Assembly (NCBI RefSeq): GCF_001623525.1
Contig: NZ_CP015225.1
Coordinates: forward strand, 3,906,001 to 3,970,000
Origin: Pseudomonas fluorescens
Lineage (GTDB): Bacteria; Pseudomonadota; Gammaproteobacteria; Pseudomonadales; Pseudomonadaceae
Direction: 5' to 3'
DNA: 64,000 nt
Below are positions 1-12,462 of the stretch, in pieces. Every line of letters begins with the position of its first letter. Position 1 is the stretch's first letter. The position numbers and the translations under genes were made by a program. Below the pieces are notes generated by a model. The model had not been told where the DNA came from, did no database searches, and saw only the letters and a program-made list of their open reading frames with translations.

Positions 1-324
1 CATGCCGATCGCTGGGATTACCTATACAGCTTGCAGCCAGGCGGCGGTGAGCGCCAGCAGGAACGCATCAGCGTTATCTTCAGCCCCAACGACCAACTCG
101 TCAGCCTGTCAGGCGATTTCATGCCTGGCGTAAGCCGTGACGAAGCCATCTTGGGCAAGGACAGCGACAACACCGTTACCGACCCGACCCAGAAGACCGA
201 ACAGCCAAAACCGGAAAAACCGGCCAAGCCAGGTTCGTTGCTGGACCAGATCCAGAAGGATGTGGACAAAGTCGAGACCGTACCAGTCCCGACGCCAGAG
301 CCCCTGGATACATCGCCACAATAA
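1..324 (+). CDS. bamE: BamE, outer membrane assembly lipoprotein (3' part only)
   Basis: The reading frame is open from the window edge and ends at a TAA at 322-324; the start, lipobox and first part of the fold lie outside. About 107 residues are visible. They include the BamE/SmpA_OmlA core ending ([13 protein letters not shown], then [19 protein letters not shown]), followed by a Pro/Lys/Glu-rich tail typical of Pseudomonas BamE. BamE is a small outer-membrane lipoprotein that stabilises the BAM complex inserting beta-barrel proteins. The convergent rnfH-ratA pair on the other strand is its usual Pseudomonas neighbour (normally fur is divergent upstream). A strong hairpin terminator follows directly. 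Confidence 0.9.
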   Translation, partial: HADRWDYLYSLQPGGGERQQERISVIFSPNDQLVSLSGDFMPGVSRDEAILGKDSDNTVTDPTQKTEQPKPEKPAKPGSLLDQIQKDVDKVETVPVPTPEPLDTSPQ

Positions 325-338
325 ATGGCGGCATAAAA

Positions 339-362
339 AAACCCGGCATGCCGGGTTTTTTA
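339..362 (+). terminator. Rho-independent terminator after bamE
   Basis: An 8-bp stem AAACCCGG/CCGGGTTT (339-346 and 351-358) with a CATG loop is followed by a T run. A-rich sequence precedes it, so it can act in both directions and may also end the convergent rnfH transcript. Confidence 0.85.
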
Positions 363-383
363 TTGCCTGTCATTCAAGCCAGG

Positions 384-686
384 TTATTGCTCCGATTGGC
401 GTGCCTGGGCAGCCTTGGCCGCGCGCAGGCGCCGAATTTCCTTCGGATCGGCCAACAACGGGCGATAAATCTCCAGTCGATCGGCCGCCTGCACCACCTG
501 ATGCTCTGGATCGACAACCAGCTTGCCAAAAATCCCCACCGGGCAAGTCGTCAGATCCAGCTCCGGAAACACATCGCCAATACCGGATGCCGCCAGTGCG
601 GCGCGAACACTCGCGCCCTCCTGCACCATGCAGGTGCGCAAGACCTGACGCTCCGCCGAGGCATACACCACTTCTATCTCAATCAA
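384..686 (-). CDS. rnfH: RnfH family protein (UPF0125)
   Basis: This is a 100-residue protein of the RnfH/UPF0125 family, which has a ubiquitin-like fold; its exact role is not settled. It begins MIEIEVVYA and carries the family signature around residues 45-75 (TCPVGIFGKLV, then DRLEIYRPLLADPKE), ending in the usual basic Arg/Ala-rich tail. It overlaps the end of the upstream ratA gene by 4 bases, so the two are probably translationally coupled. The ratA-rnfH pair next to smpB and bamE is conserved in gammaproteobacteria. Confidence 0.92.
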   Translation of the reverse strand: MIEIEVVYASAERQVLRTCMVQEGASVRAALAASGIGDVFPELDLTTCPVGIFGKLVVDPEHQVVQAADRLEIYRPLLADPKEIRRLRAAKAAQARQSEQ

Positions 687-1126
687 CGCTTGAGCTCTGC
701 ATTCTGCTTGGCCCGCTGGCAGAACGCATCGACCAGGGTATTGGCGGCCTGATTGAACAGCGGCCCCAGCGTCGCCCGCACCAGAGGACCGGCGTAGTCG
801 AACGACAGGTCCAGGCTGATCTTGCAGGCCTTTTCACCCAGCGGCTTGAACACCCAGACACCGTGGAGCTGGTTGAAAGGCCCTTCCTCCAGATTCATCT
901 CGATGGACTGTCCCGGTACCAGCGTATTGCGCGTGACAAAGCGCTGGCTCAAGCCGCTCTTGGCAATGTTGAGGCTGGCGCGCATATGGGTTTCAGAGCT
1001 TTCCAGCACCTCGGCCGACGAGCACCACGGCAAGAACTCCGGGTAGCTCGCCACATCGTTGACCAGGTCATACAGCGCCTGCGCCGGGTAGGGCAGCAAG
1101 GCCGAGCGTTGAATATGTGTCGTCAT
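683..1126 (-). CDS. ratA: RatA/COQ10-like START-domain protein
   Basis: The protein has 147 residues with a single polyketide-cyclase/START-type domain. The N-terminus MTTHIQRSALLPYPAQALYDLVNDVASYPEFLPWC is characteristic of the YfjG/RatA and ubiquinone-binding COQ10 family. In E. coli RatA was described as a toxin blocking 70S ribosome assembly; the family is also linked to respiratory quinone handling, so the toxin role is not certain here. I chose the ATG at 1124-1126, because homologues begin at MTTHIQ, over an upstream extension. It is the first gene of the ratA-rnfH unit and diverges from the ssrA-binding protein region via the transporter gene upstream. Confidence 0.9.
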   Translation of the reverse strand: MTTHIQRSALLPYPAQALYDLVNDVASYPEFLPWCSSAEVLESSETHMRASLNIAKSGLSQRFVTRNTLVPGQSIEMNLEEGPFNQLHGVWVFKPLGEKACKISLDLSFDYAGPLVRATLGPLFNQAANTLVDAFCQRAKQNAELKR

Positions 1127-1133
1127 GTAAGCG

Positions 1134-2537
1134 TCACTTCCACAGCTGGGCGGCAAACACTACAAGAATGCCGATGGGCGCCACATAGCGCATCAAGAAC
1201 AGGCTCAAGCCGAACAATACCGGGCTACGCAGCGACAGCTCATCACGCACTGCTTCACGCCCCATGATCCATCCTGCAAACACTACGAAACACAAACCAC
1301 CCAATGGCAGCATGATCCGTGAGGTGAAGAAATCAATCACGCCGAAGAAATCCAGCCCTCCGGTTGCGCCCCACTGGTAGAGATGGAACAGCCCGTCTTC
1401 GTTCACGAAAAACTTCGCCTGCTTCCATATATTGAAGGAAAACACCGTGCCCAGGCCGACAAACCAACAGGTGAAGGCCAGCCAGAAGGTTACCCAGGCA
1501 CGACTGAGCAGGGTCCGTTCAACCAGGTAAGCCACCATGGGTTCCAGCAGGGAGATGGCCGAACTCCAGGCCGCGATGGCCACCAGGAGAAAAAACACCA
1601 CGCCCATCACCTGGCCGAACGCCATGCTGCCAAAGGCAAAGGGCAGGCTGACGAACATCAACCCTGGCCCCTCGCTCGGATTCAGGCCGGCAGCGAACAC
1701 AATCGGAAACAATGCCACGCCCGCCAGCAGCGACACGAAGGTGTCCAGCAGTGCGACGCCGAACACAGTTCGGGTCAGGGAGGCATTCTTGGGCATGTAG
1801 GCGCCATAGATCATGATCGAACCGACCCCGACGCTCAGGGAGAAAAACGCATGCCCCATGGCCGGCAGAAGGCCGTCCAGGACTTTCTCCGGCTGGAAGT
1901 CGAACATGAAATGCACGCCTTCCATGAAATGCCCGGTGGTCATGCTGTAGCCCAGCAGCACCAGGATCATCACGAACAGCAACGGCATCATGATCCGCAG
2001 GCTGCGCTCAAGCCCGGCCACCACGCCCCGGGCAATCACCACCGCCGAGAGCACCATGAAAATCGTGTGCCAGAGGGTCAGCCTCCAGGGATCGGCGATC
2101 ACATTGCCGAAGTAGGCGCCCACCTGATCCGGCGTGGCCCCTTGGAAATCCCCGCGCCCCATGTCGATGATGTAGTCCAGGGACCAGCCACCGACCACAC
2201 TATAGAAAGACAGGATCAACAGCGCCGTGATCATCCCGGCGAAGGCGCCCCACGACCACTTGGTCGAATGGCCAGCCTCTACCGCCAGTACCTTCAGGGC
2301 ATTGGCCGGGCTTTGCCGGGCCCGACGTCCGATCAGGGTTTCGGCCAGCATCACCGGTGCGCCGATCAGCGCGATGCACGCCAGGAACATCAATACGAAG
2401 GCGCCGCCACCGTAGACGCCGACCATGTACGGAAACTTCCAGATACTACCCAGCCCCACGGCAGAACCAGTCGCCGCGAGTATGAAGACCCAGCGGCTAG
2501 CCCAACTGCCGTGGACAGAAACCTTGTCTGTCGACAT
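1134..2537 (-). CDS. Sodium-dependent neurotransmitter-symporter-family transporter
   Basis: The 467-residue integral membrane protein belongs to the NSS/SNF (LeuT-like) family, which couples Na+ entry to uptake of amino acids or related amines across the inner membrane. TM1 shows the family signature [22 protein letters not shown] near residues 13-36, with the unwound-helix GSAVGLG and WKFP motifs. About twelve hydrophobic segments follow. The ATG at 2535-2537 (MSTDKVS) is preferred over an in-frame upstream start that would add 17 atypical residues. The substrate cannot be told from sequence. It lies 7 bases upstream of ratA on the same strand, so cotranscription is possible. Confidence 0.9.
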   Translation of the reverse strand: MSTDKVSVHGSWASRWVFILAATGSAVGLGSIWKFPYMVGVYGGGAFVLMFLACIALIGAPVMLAETLIGRRARQSPANALKVLAVEAGHSTKWSWGAFAGMITALLILSFYSVVGGWSLDYIIDMGRGDFQGATPDQVGAYFGNVIADPWRLTLWHTIFMVLSAVVIARGVVAGLERSLRIMMPLLFVMILVLLGYSMTTGHFMEGVHFMFDFQPEKVLDGLLPAMGHAFFSLSVGVGSIMIYGAYMPKNASLTRTVFGVALLDTFVSLLAGVALFPIVFAAGLNPSEGPGLMFVSLPFAFGSMAFGQVMGVVFFLLVAIAAWSSAISLLEPMVAYLVERTLLSRAWVTFWLAFTCWFVGLGTVFSFNIWKQAKFFVNEDGLFHLYQWGATGGLDFFGVIDFFTSRIMLPLGGLCFVVFAGWIMGREAVRDELSLRSPVLFGLSLFLMRYVAPIGILVVFAAQLWK

Positions 2538-2655
2538 CGTGATCACGCCCAAGCATTCAAAAAAGAGGCCGCATTGTCCGGGATTCACTCAACGTGCTCA
2601 AGCACGCTGCTTCACCGTAGCCGACACGCGCGCAACTGCCTATAATGCCGCCCCT

Positions 2656-3138
2656 ATGGCTAAACAGAAGAAACACCCCACAGGGACCATCGCGCAAAAT
2701 AAAAAGGCGCGACACGATTACTTCATCGAACAACGTTTCGAGGCTGGCATGGTCCTGGCCGGCTGGGAAGTAAAGAGCTTGCGTGCCGGCAAGGCGCAAC
2801 TGGTCGACAGCTATGTGCTGCTCAAGGACGGCGAAGCCTGGCTGCTGGGCAGTCATATCACGCCGCTGACCACCGCCAGCACCCACGTGATTGCCGACCC
2901 GGTGCGCTCGCGCAAATTGCTGCTCAACAAACGCGAGCTGGAAAAACTTTTCGCCTCGGTGCAACAGAAGGGTTACACCTGCGTCTGCACGTCGTTGTAC
3001 TGGAGCAAGCACTTGATCAAGTGCGAAATTGCCCTGGGCAAGGGCAAGAAGGAATACGACAAGCGCGATACCGAGCGTGAACGTGATGCCGGCCGCGAGC
3101 TGCAGCGTGCAGTGCGCAACAAGGGCAAGGAAGACTGA
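2656..3138 (+). CDS. smpB: SsrA-binding protein SmpB
   Basis: SmpB (160 residues) binds the tRNA-like domain of tmRNA and carries it to stalled ribosomes for trans-translation. The sequence has the full family pattern: N-terminal [18 protein letters not shown], the core [20 protein letters not shown] and [27 protein letters not shown], and a basic C-terminal tail ending KGKED that becomes helical in the ribosome. The ATG at 2656 gives the standard length. Its RNA partner ssrA lies 9.3 kb downstream on the same strand. The gene is divergent from the symporter gene. Confidence 0.97.
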   Translation: MAKQKKHPTGTIAQNKKARHDYFIEQRFEAGMVLAGWEVKSLRAGKAQLVDSYVLLKDGEAWLLGSHITPLTTASTHVIADPVRSRKLLLNKRELEKLFASVQQKGYTCVCTSLYWSKHLIKCEIALGKGKKEYDKRDTERERDAGRELQRAVRNKGKED

Positions 3139-3156
3139 GTCTTTCGTCCTTGAGAC

Positions 3157-3320
3157 CGCTATCGCGAGCAAGCTCGCTCCCACACCCGATCACGGCGATA
3201 CACAGTCTTGTGTTCACTGAAGATCCAATGTGGGAGCGAGCTTGCTCGCGATGACGGCGACACATTCAGCATTGATGGGTCAGACTGACCGCTTTCGCGA
3301 GCAAGCTCGCTCCCGCAGGC
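3157..3320. repeat. Three REP elements between smpB and lldR
   Basis: Three copies of the Pseudomonas REP core GCGAGCAAGCTCGCTCCC lie at about 3157-3186, 3229-3259 (inverted) and 3291-3320. Each contains an imperfect palindrome, and the alternating orientation is the usual REP cluster form. They fill the space between the convergent smpB and lldR genes and may help terminate or stabilise transcripts. Confidence 0.9.
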
Positions 3321-3333
3321 TTCGCAAGCACGC

Positions 3334-4101
3334 TCACATCCCCTTGCGCCGCTCCGCCCGCGCCACGCGCTGCACTTCCTGACGCACCTCTTCCAAAACT
3401 TCCTGCACATACAAGATATGCCGGCTGGACACTTCCCGCGCCTGTTCGGCGTGCCCGCCCATGATGGCCTGGTACAACTCCCGGTGCTGGCTGATCAGCA
3501 TGTCGCGGGTTTCACTGCGCTGCTTGTACATGCCGCCGATGTTGGTCACCACGTTGCGCTTGAGCAAGTCGAACAAGCCGCGAATCGTGTGCAGCAACAC
3601 GGCGTTATGACTGGCCTCGGCGATCGCCAGGTGAAACCGGGCATCCGCCGCGCCCTCCTCCGCCCGGCTGACCTCGTCGTGGCGCGAGTAACAATCCAGC
3701 AGCTCCTCGAATGCCGCCGTCAGCCGATCGCGGTCCACATCCGTGGCCCGCTGCGCCGCGTAATAAGCGCAGGACGCTTCCAGGGTGTGACGGAACTCCA
3801 GCAAGTCACGCTGCGCTTCGGGATTGCTTTCCAAAAGCTGCAGCAGCGGATCACTGAACGTCGAGCCCAGCGACTCCACCACATAGTTGCCGCCGCCCTG
3901 GCGACTGACCAACAAGCCTTTGGCCGCCAGCTTCTGGATCGCCTCGCGCAACGAAGGGCGTGACACACCGAACTGCTCAGCCAGGGTCCGTTCGGCCGGC
4001 AGCCGCTCACCGGACTTGAGCGTGCCCTCAAGGATCATGCCTTCAAGCCGCTCGACAATATCGTCAGACAAACGGCGCTGACGAATCTGATCAAACCCCA
4101 T
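3334..4101 (-). CDS. lldR: LldR, FadR-type GntR regulator of lactate use
   Basis: The 255-residue GntR-family repressor has an N-terminal winged helix (residues about 10-75; GERLPAERTLAEQFGVSRPSLREAIQ is the recognition region) and a C-terminal FCD ligand domain (about 95-230; FRHTLEASCAYYAAQRA, then DARFHLAIAEASHN with the metal/ligand His residues). In Pseudomonas the homologue LldR represses lldP and the lactate dehydrogenase genes until L- or D-lactate binds. The divergent position before lldP and the perfect operator-like palindrome in between fit this role. It could also be described as PdhR-like. Confidence 0.9.
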   Translation of the reverse strand: MGFDQIRQRRLSDDIVERLEGMILEGTLKSGERLPAERTLAEQFGVSRPSLREAIQKLAAKGLLVSRQGGGNYVVESLGSTFSDPLLQLLESNPEAQRDLLEFRHTLEASCAYYAAQRATDVDRDRLTAAFEELLDCYSRHDEVSRAEEGAADARFHLAIAEASHNAVLLHTIRGLFDLLKRNVVTNIGGMYKQRSETRDMLISQHRELYQAIMGGHAEQAREVSSRHILYVQEVLEEVRQEVQRVARAERRKGM

Positions 4102-4294
4102 AACTCAATTCTCCACGATCCCGACCGCTCGCCGGGCCCTCTATTCTGGCCCATCCGGGCTTTATCCACACCCCGTAAAAGCCGCTTCTACCAACGGATC
4201 AGATGCCATCTGCACCGCTTATTCGACGAAAGTTTCAGGGCGGCAAATTGACACACGACAACCAAGGCTTTTACCCTAGCCAACAGCGATTGTA

Positions 4295-4311
4295 AATTGG
4301 TATTACCAATT
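4295..4311. promoter_or_regulatory. LldR-type operator
   Basis: AATTGGTATTACCAATT is a 17-bp palindrome, perfect apart from its central base pair, in the lldR-lldP intergenic region 50 bases before the lldP start. It matches the AATTGG-N5-CCAATT form reported for Pseudomonas LldR binding sites. Regulation by LldR here is inferred. Confidence 0.85.
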
Positions 4312-4360
4312 AACCAAATCCGCTGGCAGTGCCTGACCAACAACAATTAGGGGCCCACCC

Positions 4361-6058
4361 ATGATGCAAACCTGGCAACAGCTCTACAGCCCGCTCGGCA
4401 GCCTCGGCTTGTCCGCACTCGCGGCCGTCATTCCCATCGTATTTTTCTTCCTGGCCCTGGCGGTGTTTCGCCTCAAGGGACATGTGGCCGGCAGCATTAC
4501 CCTGGCCCTGGCGATCGCTGTGGCGATTTTCGCGTTCAATATGCCCGCCGACATGGCCTTCGCAGCCGCCGGCTATGGCTTTGCCTACGGTCTGTGGCCC
4601 ATCGCCTGGATCATCGTCGCCGCCGTATTCCTCTACAAACTGACGGTCAAGAGCGGCCAGTTCGAGGTGATTCGCAGCTCAGTGCTGTCGATTACCGATG
4701 ACCAACGCCTGCAAGTGCTGCTGATCGGCTTTTGCTTCGGCGCGTTCCTCGAAGGGGCCGCCGGTTTCGGTGCCCCGGTGGCGATCACTGCCGCCCTGCT
4801 GGTCGGCCTGGGCTTCAACCCCCTGTATGCCGCGGGCCTGTGCCTGATCGCCAATACCGCCCCGGTCGCGTTCGGCGCGCTGGGCATTCCGATCATCGTG
4901 GCCGGTCAGGTTACCGGGATCGACGCCTTCAAGATCGGCGCCATGACCGGTCGCCAACTGCCCCTGCTGTCGCTGTTCGTGCCGTTCTGGCTGGTGTTCA
5001 TGATGGACGGTCTGCGCGGCGTGCGGGAAACCTGGCCAGCAGCGCTGGTGGCCGGCTTGAGCTTCGCCATCACCCAGTACTTCACCTCCAACTTCATCGG
5101 CCCGGAACTGCCGGACATCACCTCCGCCCTGGCCAGCCTGATTTCCCTGACCCTGTTCCTGAAAGTCTGGCAGCCCAAGCGCACCGCCGGCGCCCAGATT
5201 GCCGGCGCCACCTCCAGCGCAACGGTCACCGCCAGCGCCGGCGGTTTCGGCCAACCGCGCAGCACGGTGGCTTCGCCCTACAGCCTGGGAGAAATCATCA
5301 AAGCCTGGTCGCCGTTCCTGATCCTGACCGTATTGGTGACGATCTGGACCCTCAAGCCGTTCAAGGCAATGTTCGCTGCGGGCGGTTCGATGTACGGCTG
5401 GGTGTTCAACTTCGCCATCCCGCACCTGGACCAGATGGTGATCAAGGTCGCGCCCATCGTGATCAACCCCACTGCCATTCCGGCCGTGTTCAAGCTCGAT
5501 CCGATTTCCGCCACCGGCACGGCGATTTTCTTCTCCGCATTGATCTCGATGCTGGTACTGAAGATCAATATCAAAACTGGTCTTACCACTTTTAAAGAGA
5601 CACTTTTCGAGCTGCGCTGGCCGATCCTGTCCATCGGCATGGTGCTGGCATTCGCCTTCGTCACCAACTACTCGGGCATGTCGTCGACCATGGCCCTGGT
5701 ACTGGCCGGCACGGGCGCGGCGTTCCCGTTCTTCTCGCCGTTCCTGGGTTGGTTGGGCGTGTTCCTGACCGGTTCCGATACGTCGTCCAACGCGTTGTTC
5801 AGCTCGCTGCAAGCCACCACCGCGCACCAGCTCGGCGTCAACGACACCTTGCTCGTGGCGGCCAATACCAGCGGCGGCGTGACCGGCAAGATGATTTCGC
5901 CACAATCGATCGCGGTGGCCTGCGCGGCGACCGGGCTGGTGGGCAAGGAATCGGATCTGTTCCGTTTCACCCTCAAACACAGCCTATTCTTTGCAACGAT
6001 TGTCGGCCTGATCACGTTGGCCCAGGCCTACTGGTTTACCGGCATGCTGGTTCATTAA
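4361..6058 (+). CDS. lldP: L-lactate permease LldP
   Basis: The 565-residue inner-membrane transporter is of the LctP family (lactate:H+ symport; family members also accept glycolate). It shows many hydrophobic helices, an early [18 protein letters not shown] segment, the conserved [26 protein letters not shown] loop (about residues 127-152), and the C-terminal [10 protein letters not shown] and [12 protein letters not shown] motifs. The ATG at 4361 follows an AATTAGGGG ribosome site. It is the first gene of the lactate operon downstream of the LldR operator and precedes lutABC and dld. Confidence 0.96.
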   Translation: MMQTWQQLYSPLGSLGLSALAAVIPIVFFFLALAVFRLKGHVAGSITLALAIAVAIFAFNMPADMAFAAAGYGFAYGLWPIAWIIVAAVFLYKLTVKSGQFEVIRSSVLSITDDQRLQVLLIGFCFGAFLEGAAGFGAPVAITAALLVGLGFNPLYAAGLCLIANTAPVAFGALGIPIIVAGQVTGIDAFKIGAMTGRQLPLLSLFVPFWLVFMMDGLRGVRETWPAALVAGLSFAITQYFTSNFIGPELPDITSALASLISLTLFLKVWQPKRTAGAQIAGATSSATVTASAGGFGQPRSTVASPYSLGEIIKAWSPFLILTVLVTIWTLKPFKAMFAAGGSMYGWVFNFAIPHLDQMVIKVAPIVINPTAIPAVFKLDPISATGTAIFFSALISMLVLKINIKTGLTTFKETLFELRWPILSIGMVLAFAFVTNYSGMSSTMALVLAGTGAAFPFFSPFLGWLGVFLTGSDTSSNALFSSLQATTAHQLGVNDTLLVAANTSGGVTGKMISPQSIAVACAATGLVGKESDLFRFTLKHSLFFATIVGLITLAQAYWFTGMLVH

Positions 6059-6084
6059 GTCCTACACGCAACACTGAAAAAACC

Positions 6085-6108
6085 GACGCCGAACCGTGAT
6101 TCGGCGTC
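6085..6108 (+). terminator. Hairpin after lldP (weak terminator or attenuator)
   Basis: A 9-bp stem GACGCCGAA/TTCGGCGTC (6085-6093, 6100-6108) stands 26 bases after the lldP stop. No T run follows, so it more likely marks partial termination or mRNA stability between lldP and lutA than full termination. Confidence 0.5.
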
Positions 6109-6208
6109 TGCTATTCACCACCGGGTCTGCAAGGCTGCTGAAAGATTTCCTGTCTATATTCAGCAGCCTCAGCGGACGGATAACCGGGACCACCCGGAGA
6201 CACGCCTG

Positions 6209-7033
6209 ATGAGCGAGCTTTTTTATAACGCCGTGCCGAACGCGACCCGTGTCGCCCCGCCACTGCCCGAGCCTCGGCAGTACCCCAGCGAAAAACCGCA
6301 AAGGGTCTACCTGTTCGGCACTTGCGTGGTCGACCTGTTCTATCCCGAAGCCGGGATGGATGCGATTCATCTGCTGGAGCGCGAAGGAATCCGGGTGGAC
6401 TACCCGCAAGGGCAAAGCTGCTGCGGCCAACCGGCCTACACCTCGGGCTACACCGAGCAGGCGCGGACGGTGGCACGGGCGCAGTTGGCCCTGTTTGCCG
6501 AAGATTATCCGGTGGTCGTGCCCTCGGGCTCCTGCGCCGGCATGCTGCGCGAGCATTACGCCGATCTGTTCAAGGATGAGCCCGACACGCTCAAACAGGT
6601 TCAGGCCCTGGCGGCCCGGACCTATGAACTGGCTGAATTCCTGCTGTTCGTCTGCAAGGTGCAGTTGAACGATAGCGGCGAACCCGTGAAAGTCGCGCTG
6701 CACACGTCCTGCTCGGCACGGCGTGAAATGAACACCCATCTGCATGGCCGTGCGTTGTTGGCGCAGCTGCGCAATGTGGAGCGAGTTGAACACAGCCACG
6801 AAAGTGAATGCTGTGGCTTTGGTGGGACGTTCAGCGTTCGCATGCCGGATATTTCCGGCGCGATGGTGGCCGACAAGACCCGAGCGCTGAAGGAATCCGG
6901 CGCGCACAAGGTCATCAGTGCCGATTGTGGCTGCCTGATGAACATCAACGGCGCACTGGAAAAACAGCAGGAAGCGTTACGCGGCCAGCATCTGGCGAGC
7001 TTTCTCTGGCAGCGTAGCGGAGGTGTTGCATGA
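6209..7033 (+). CDS. lutA: Lactate utilisation Fe-S oxidoreductase LutA (LldE/YkgE)
   Basis: The 274-residue protein has two CCG (cysteine-rich) domains, seen as GQSCCGQPAY (about residue 70) and ECCGFGG (about residue 205), which bind a non-canonical Fe-S cluster as in heterodisulfide reductase and GlpC. LutA is one of three proteins (LutABC, LldEFG) that together oxidise L-lactate to pyruvate in the cytoplasm with electrons passed to the respiratory chain. It overlaps the next gene lutB by 4 bases (ATGA type). No flavin L-lactate dehydrogenase lldD lies in this operon, so LutABC probably does this job. Confidence 0.93.
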   Translation: MSELFYNAVPNATRVAPPLPEPRQYPSEKPQRVYLFGTCVVDLFYPEAGMDAIHLLEREGIRVDYPQGQSCCGQPAYTSGYTEQARTVARAQLALFAEDYPVVVPSGSCAGMLREHYADLFKDEPDTLKQVQALAARTYELAEFLLFVCKVQLNDSGEPVKVALHTSCSARREMNTHLHGRALLAQLRNVERVEHSHESECCGFGGTFSVRMPDISGAMVADKTRALKESGAHKVISADCGCLMNINGALEKQQEALRGQHLASFLWQRSGGVA

Positions 7034-8489
7034 GCACGCCAACGCTGATCCCGACTGTAGAGGTGCAGGAAGATTTTCGCGCCCGGGCCCACAAGGCTTT
7101 GGACGACACGCAACTGCGAAACAACTTTCGCAGCGCGATGGATTCACTGATGACCAAACGGGCAACGTCTTTCAGCGATGCCCACGAAAGAGAACACCTG
7201 CGAGTGCTCGGCAATGCCGTCCGCGCCCGTGCGTTATCCAAGCTGCCCGACCTGCTCGAGCAACTGGAAACCAACCTGACCCGCAACGGTGTGAACGTGC
7301 ACTGGGCGGAGACGGTGGACGAAGCCAATGGCATCGTCCTCTCGATCATCCGCGCTCACGAGGCGCGGCAAGTGATCAAGGGCAAATCGATGGTCAGCGA
7401 AGAGATGGAGATGAACCATTTCCTCGAGGCTCGGGACATTGAATGTCTCGAATCCGACATGGGGGGAATACATCGTCCAGCTCGACCACGAGAAGCCTTC
7501 ACACATCATTATGCCGGCGATCCACAAGAATGCCGGTCAGGTCGCGTCCTTGTTCCACGACAAACTCGGCGTGGAGTACACCAAGGACGTTGACCAACTC
7601 ATTCAGATCGGTCGCAAGGTATTGCGGCAGAAATTCTTCGAGGCCGATATCGGCGTCTCCGGCGTCAACTTCGCCGTCGCCGAAACCGGCACGCTGCTGT
7701 TGGTGGAAAACGAAGGCAACGGACGCATGTCCACCACCGTGCCCCCCCGTGCACATCGCTGTGACCGGCATCGAAAAAGTGGTGGAGAACCTGCGCGATG
7801 TCGTGCCACTGCTCTCACTGCTGACCCGCTCGGCCCTCGGCCAGCCCATCACCACCTACGTCAACATGATCTCCGGCCCGCGCAAGGCCGATGAACTGGA
7901 CGGCCCCCAGGAAGTCCACCTGGTGCTACTGGACAACGGCCGCAGCCAGGCGTTTGCCGACAGTGAACTGCGCCAGACCCTGAACTGCATCCGCTGCGGC
8001 GCCTGTATGAATCATTGCCCGGTCTATACCCGAATCGGCGGCCATGCCTACGGCGAGGTTTACCCGGGACCTATCGGAAAAATCATCACGCCGCACATGG
8101 TCGGCCTGGCCAAGGTGCCGGATCATCCGAGCGCGTCTTCGCTGTGCGGTGCCTGCGGTGAAGTGTGTCCGGTGAAAATTCCGATCCCGGCTTTGCTGCG
8201 GCGGTTGCGGGAAGAAAACGTCAAAGCGCCGGACAGCCCCCATCAGGTGATGCGCGGCCAGGGCAGCAAATACTCGCCCAAGGAACGCTTCATCTGGAAT
8301 GCCTGGGCTCGGCTCAACAGTTCGCCACGGCTGTATCGGCTGTTCGGCTTCCTCGCCACGCGCCTGCGCGCCCTGACGCCCAACAACGTCGGCCCCTGGA
8401 CCCAGAACCACAGCGCCCCCAAACCCGCCGCCCGCTCATTGCATGACCTGGCCCGCGACCACCTGAACCAGCAGGGAGACCGCCGATGA
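7030..8489 (+). pseudogene. lutB: lutB/lldF with two apparent one-base frameshifts
   Basis: LutB-type proteins (about 485 residues) carry two 4Fe-4S clusters. The gene is complete in content but spread over three frames. Frame 1 runs from the ATG at 7030 to a G run at 7461-7466, where six G stand in place of the five needed for DMGEYI. Frame 2 runs to a C run at 7742-7748, where seven C stand in place of the six needed for VPPVHIAV. Frame 3 runs to the TGA at 8487-8489 and holds the clusters CIRCGACMNHCPVY and CGACGEVCPVKIP. Both changes are single-base gains in homopolymers. That may be true inactivation or sequencing error; with intact flanking lutA, lutC and dld I lean to error. Confidence 0.85.
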
Positions 8490-9153
8490 GCGCCAAGGAA
8501 AATATCCTCGCCAAGCTGCGCAAAAGCCTGACGGGCGCCACACCCGTTGCCGACAATTTCGATGTCGAACTAGTGACGCAAACCTACCGCTACGCACCGG
8601 AGGAGCGCATTCCGCAGTTGCGCAAGCTGATGGAAGCGGTGCACACCGAAATCCACCTGACGTCCGACGAAGGCTGGCCGACCCTGCTCGCGCAATTGCT
8701 GCGCGACCGTCAATTGCCGAGTCTGCTCATCGCCCCGACCACCGCACACGGGCAAAAAATCACACAGTTCTGGGCGAACAATCCGGACCTGCCAACCCTC
8801 AAGGCCTACGACCGCCCGATAGAAGAGTGGAAAGCCGAGTTGTTCAACGACACTCCCGCCAGCCTCACCGGCACCCTTGGCGCCATCGCCGCCACCGGCA
8901 GCCTGATTCTCTGGCCAACCCGGGAAGAACCGCGGCTGATGAGCCTGGTGCCACCGGTGCATTTCGCCCTGCTCAAGGCCAGCGAGATCCGTGACAACTT
9001 CTATGAAGTGCAGCAGGAATTCGAGTGGGCCCAAGGCATGCCCACCAACGCCCTGCTGGTATCGGGTCCGTCGAAAACCGCCGACATCGAGCAAGTCCTG
9101 GCCTACGGCGCCCATGGCCCGAAGGATCTGGTGGTTTTGATTCTGGAGGACCA

Positions 9154-9157
<4 letters not shown>
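8486..9157 (+). CDS. lutC: Lactate utilisation protein LutC (LldG/YkgG)
   Basis: The 223-residue protein is of the LUD domain family (DUF162), the third partner of LutABC. The C-terminal half has the family pattern with TGTLGAIAATGSLILWPTREEPRLMSLVPPVHFALL (about residues 128-165) and the ending SGPSKTADIEQVLAYGAHGPKDLVVLIL. It starts with an ATG overlapping the lutB stop by 4 bases and itself overlaps the dld start by 4 bases, so the whole set is translated in a coupled way. Confidence 0.93.
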
Positions 9158-11964
<2,807 letters not shown>

Positions 11965-12091
11965 AGAAAAATAGAACCCTGGCGCACGGGCACAGTCCAC
12001 TGATCAAGTCCCGCAAACGCGGGACCTTCCAAAAACTGGTAGCCGTCCTGATGGCCAGCGATGCCTGGTCCCTCAGTTCAAGGAGAGACAC

Positions 12092-12370
12092 ATGAAACGC
12101 TCTGTACTGCTAGGTCTGTTCGTCACTGCCTCCATGCTAGCGTCGTCTTCGTTTGCCGCCGATCTCTGTGATACCAACCTGAAAGCCATCGAGAACGCGA
12201 AGAGCCAGTATCAGGGCTCGGATATCGAGGCTAAAGTCGAGGCCAGCGTCCAGCAAGCCAAGGCCCATCAAGCCCTGAACACCAAGGAAGGCACCGAGAA
12301 ATGCATCTCCGAAACCACCCAGACCATCCAGGAGATCCAAAAGGTCAGCACAGACGGTAAAAGCTCCTGA
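12092..12370 (+). CDS. Small secreted protein of unknown function
   Basis: The 92-residue protein has a clear Sec signal peptide (MKRSVLLGLFVTASMLASSSFA, likely cut at SFA-ADL). The mature part of about 70 residues is helical and rich in Lys, Glu and Gln, with two cysteines (ADLCDTN near its start and EKCISE near its end) that could form one disulfide in the periplasm. A strong AAGGAGAG ribosome site lies just before the ATG. It stands alone between dld and ssrA, and similar small proteins are common in Pseudomonas; I do not know its function. Confidence 0.8.
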   Translation: MKRSVLLGLFVTASMLASSSFAADLCDTNLKAIENAKSQYQGSDIEAKVEASVQQAKAHQALNTKEGTEKCISETTQTIQEIQKVSTDGKSS

Positions 12371-12376
12371 CCGCTG

Positions 12377-12396
12377 GGCCAACCTTCGGGTTGGCC
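12377..12396 (+). terminator. UUCG-capped hairpin before ssrA
   Basis: An 8-bp stem GGCCAACC/GGTTGGCC is closed by a C(TTCG)G tetraloop, 6 bases after the stop of the small secreted protein. There is no T run. Its right arm overlaps the -35 box of the ssrA promoter. Confidence 0.5.
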
Positions 12397-12419
12397 TCAG
12401 ACGCGGATTGGCGTACACT
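12391..12419 (+). promoter_or_regulatory. Probable sigma70 promoter of ssrA
   Basis: TTGGCC (12391-12396) and TACACT (12414-12419) are separated by 17 bases. Transcription would start near 12426, giving a precursor with a leader of about 37 nt that RNase P would cut at 12463. Confidence 0.5.
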
Positions 12420-12462
12420 GCAGATGCTTGCCGCTTCAGCAGATCCACGAAGCGTCAGGCTC

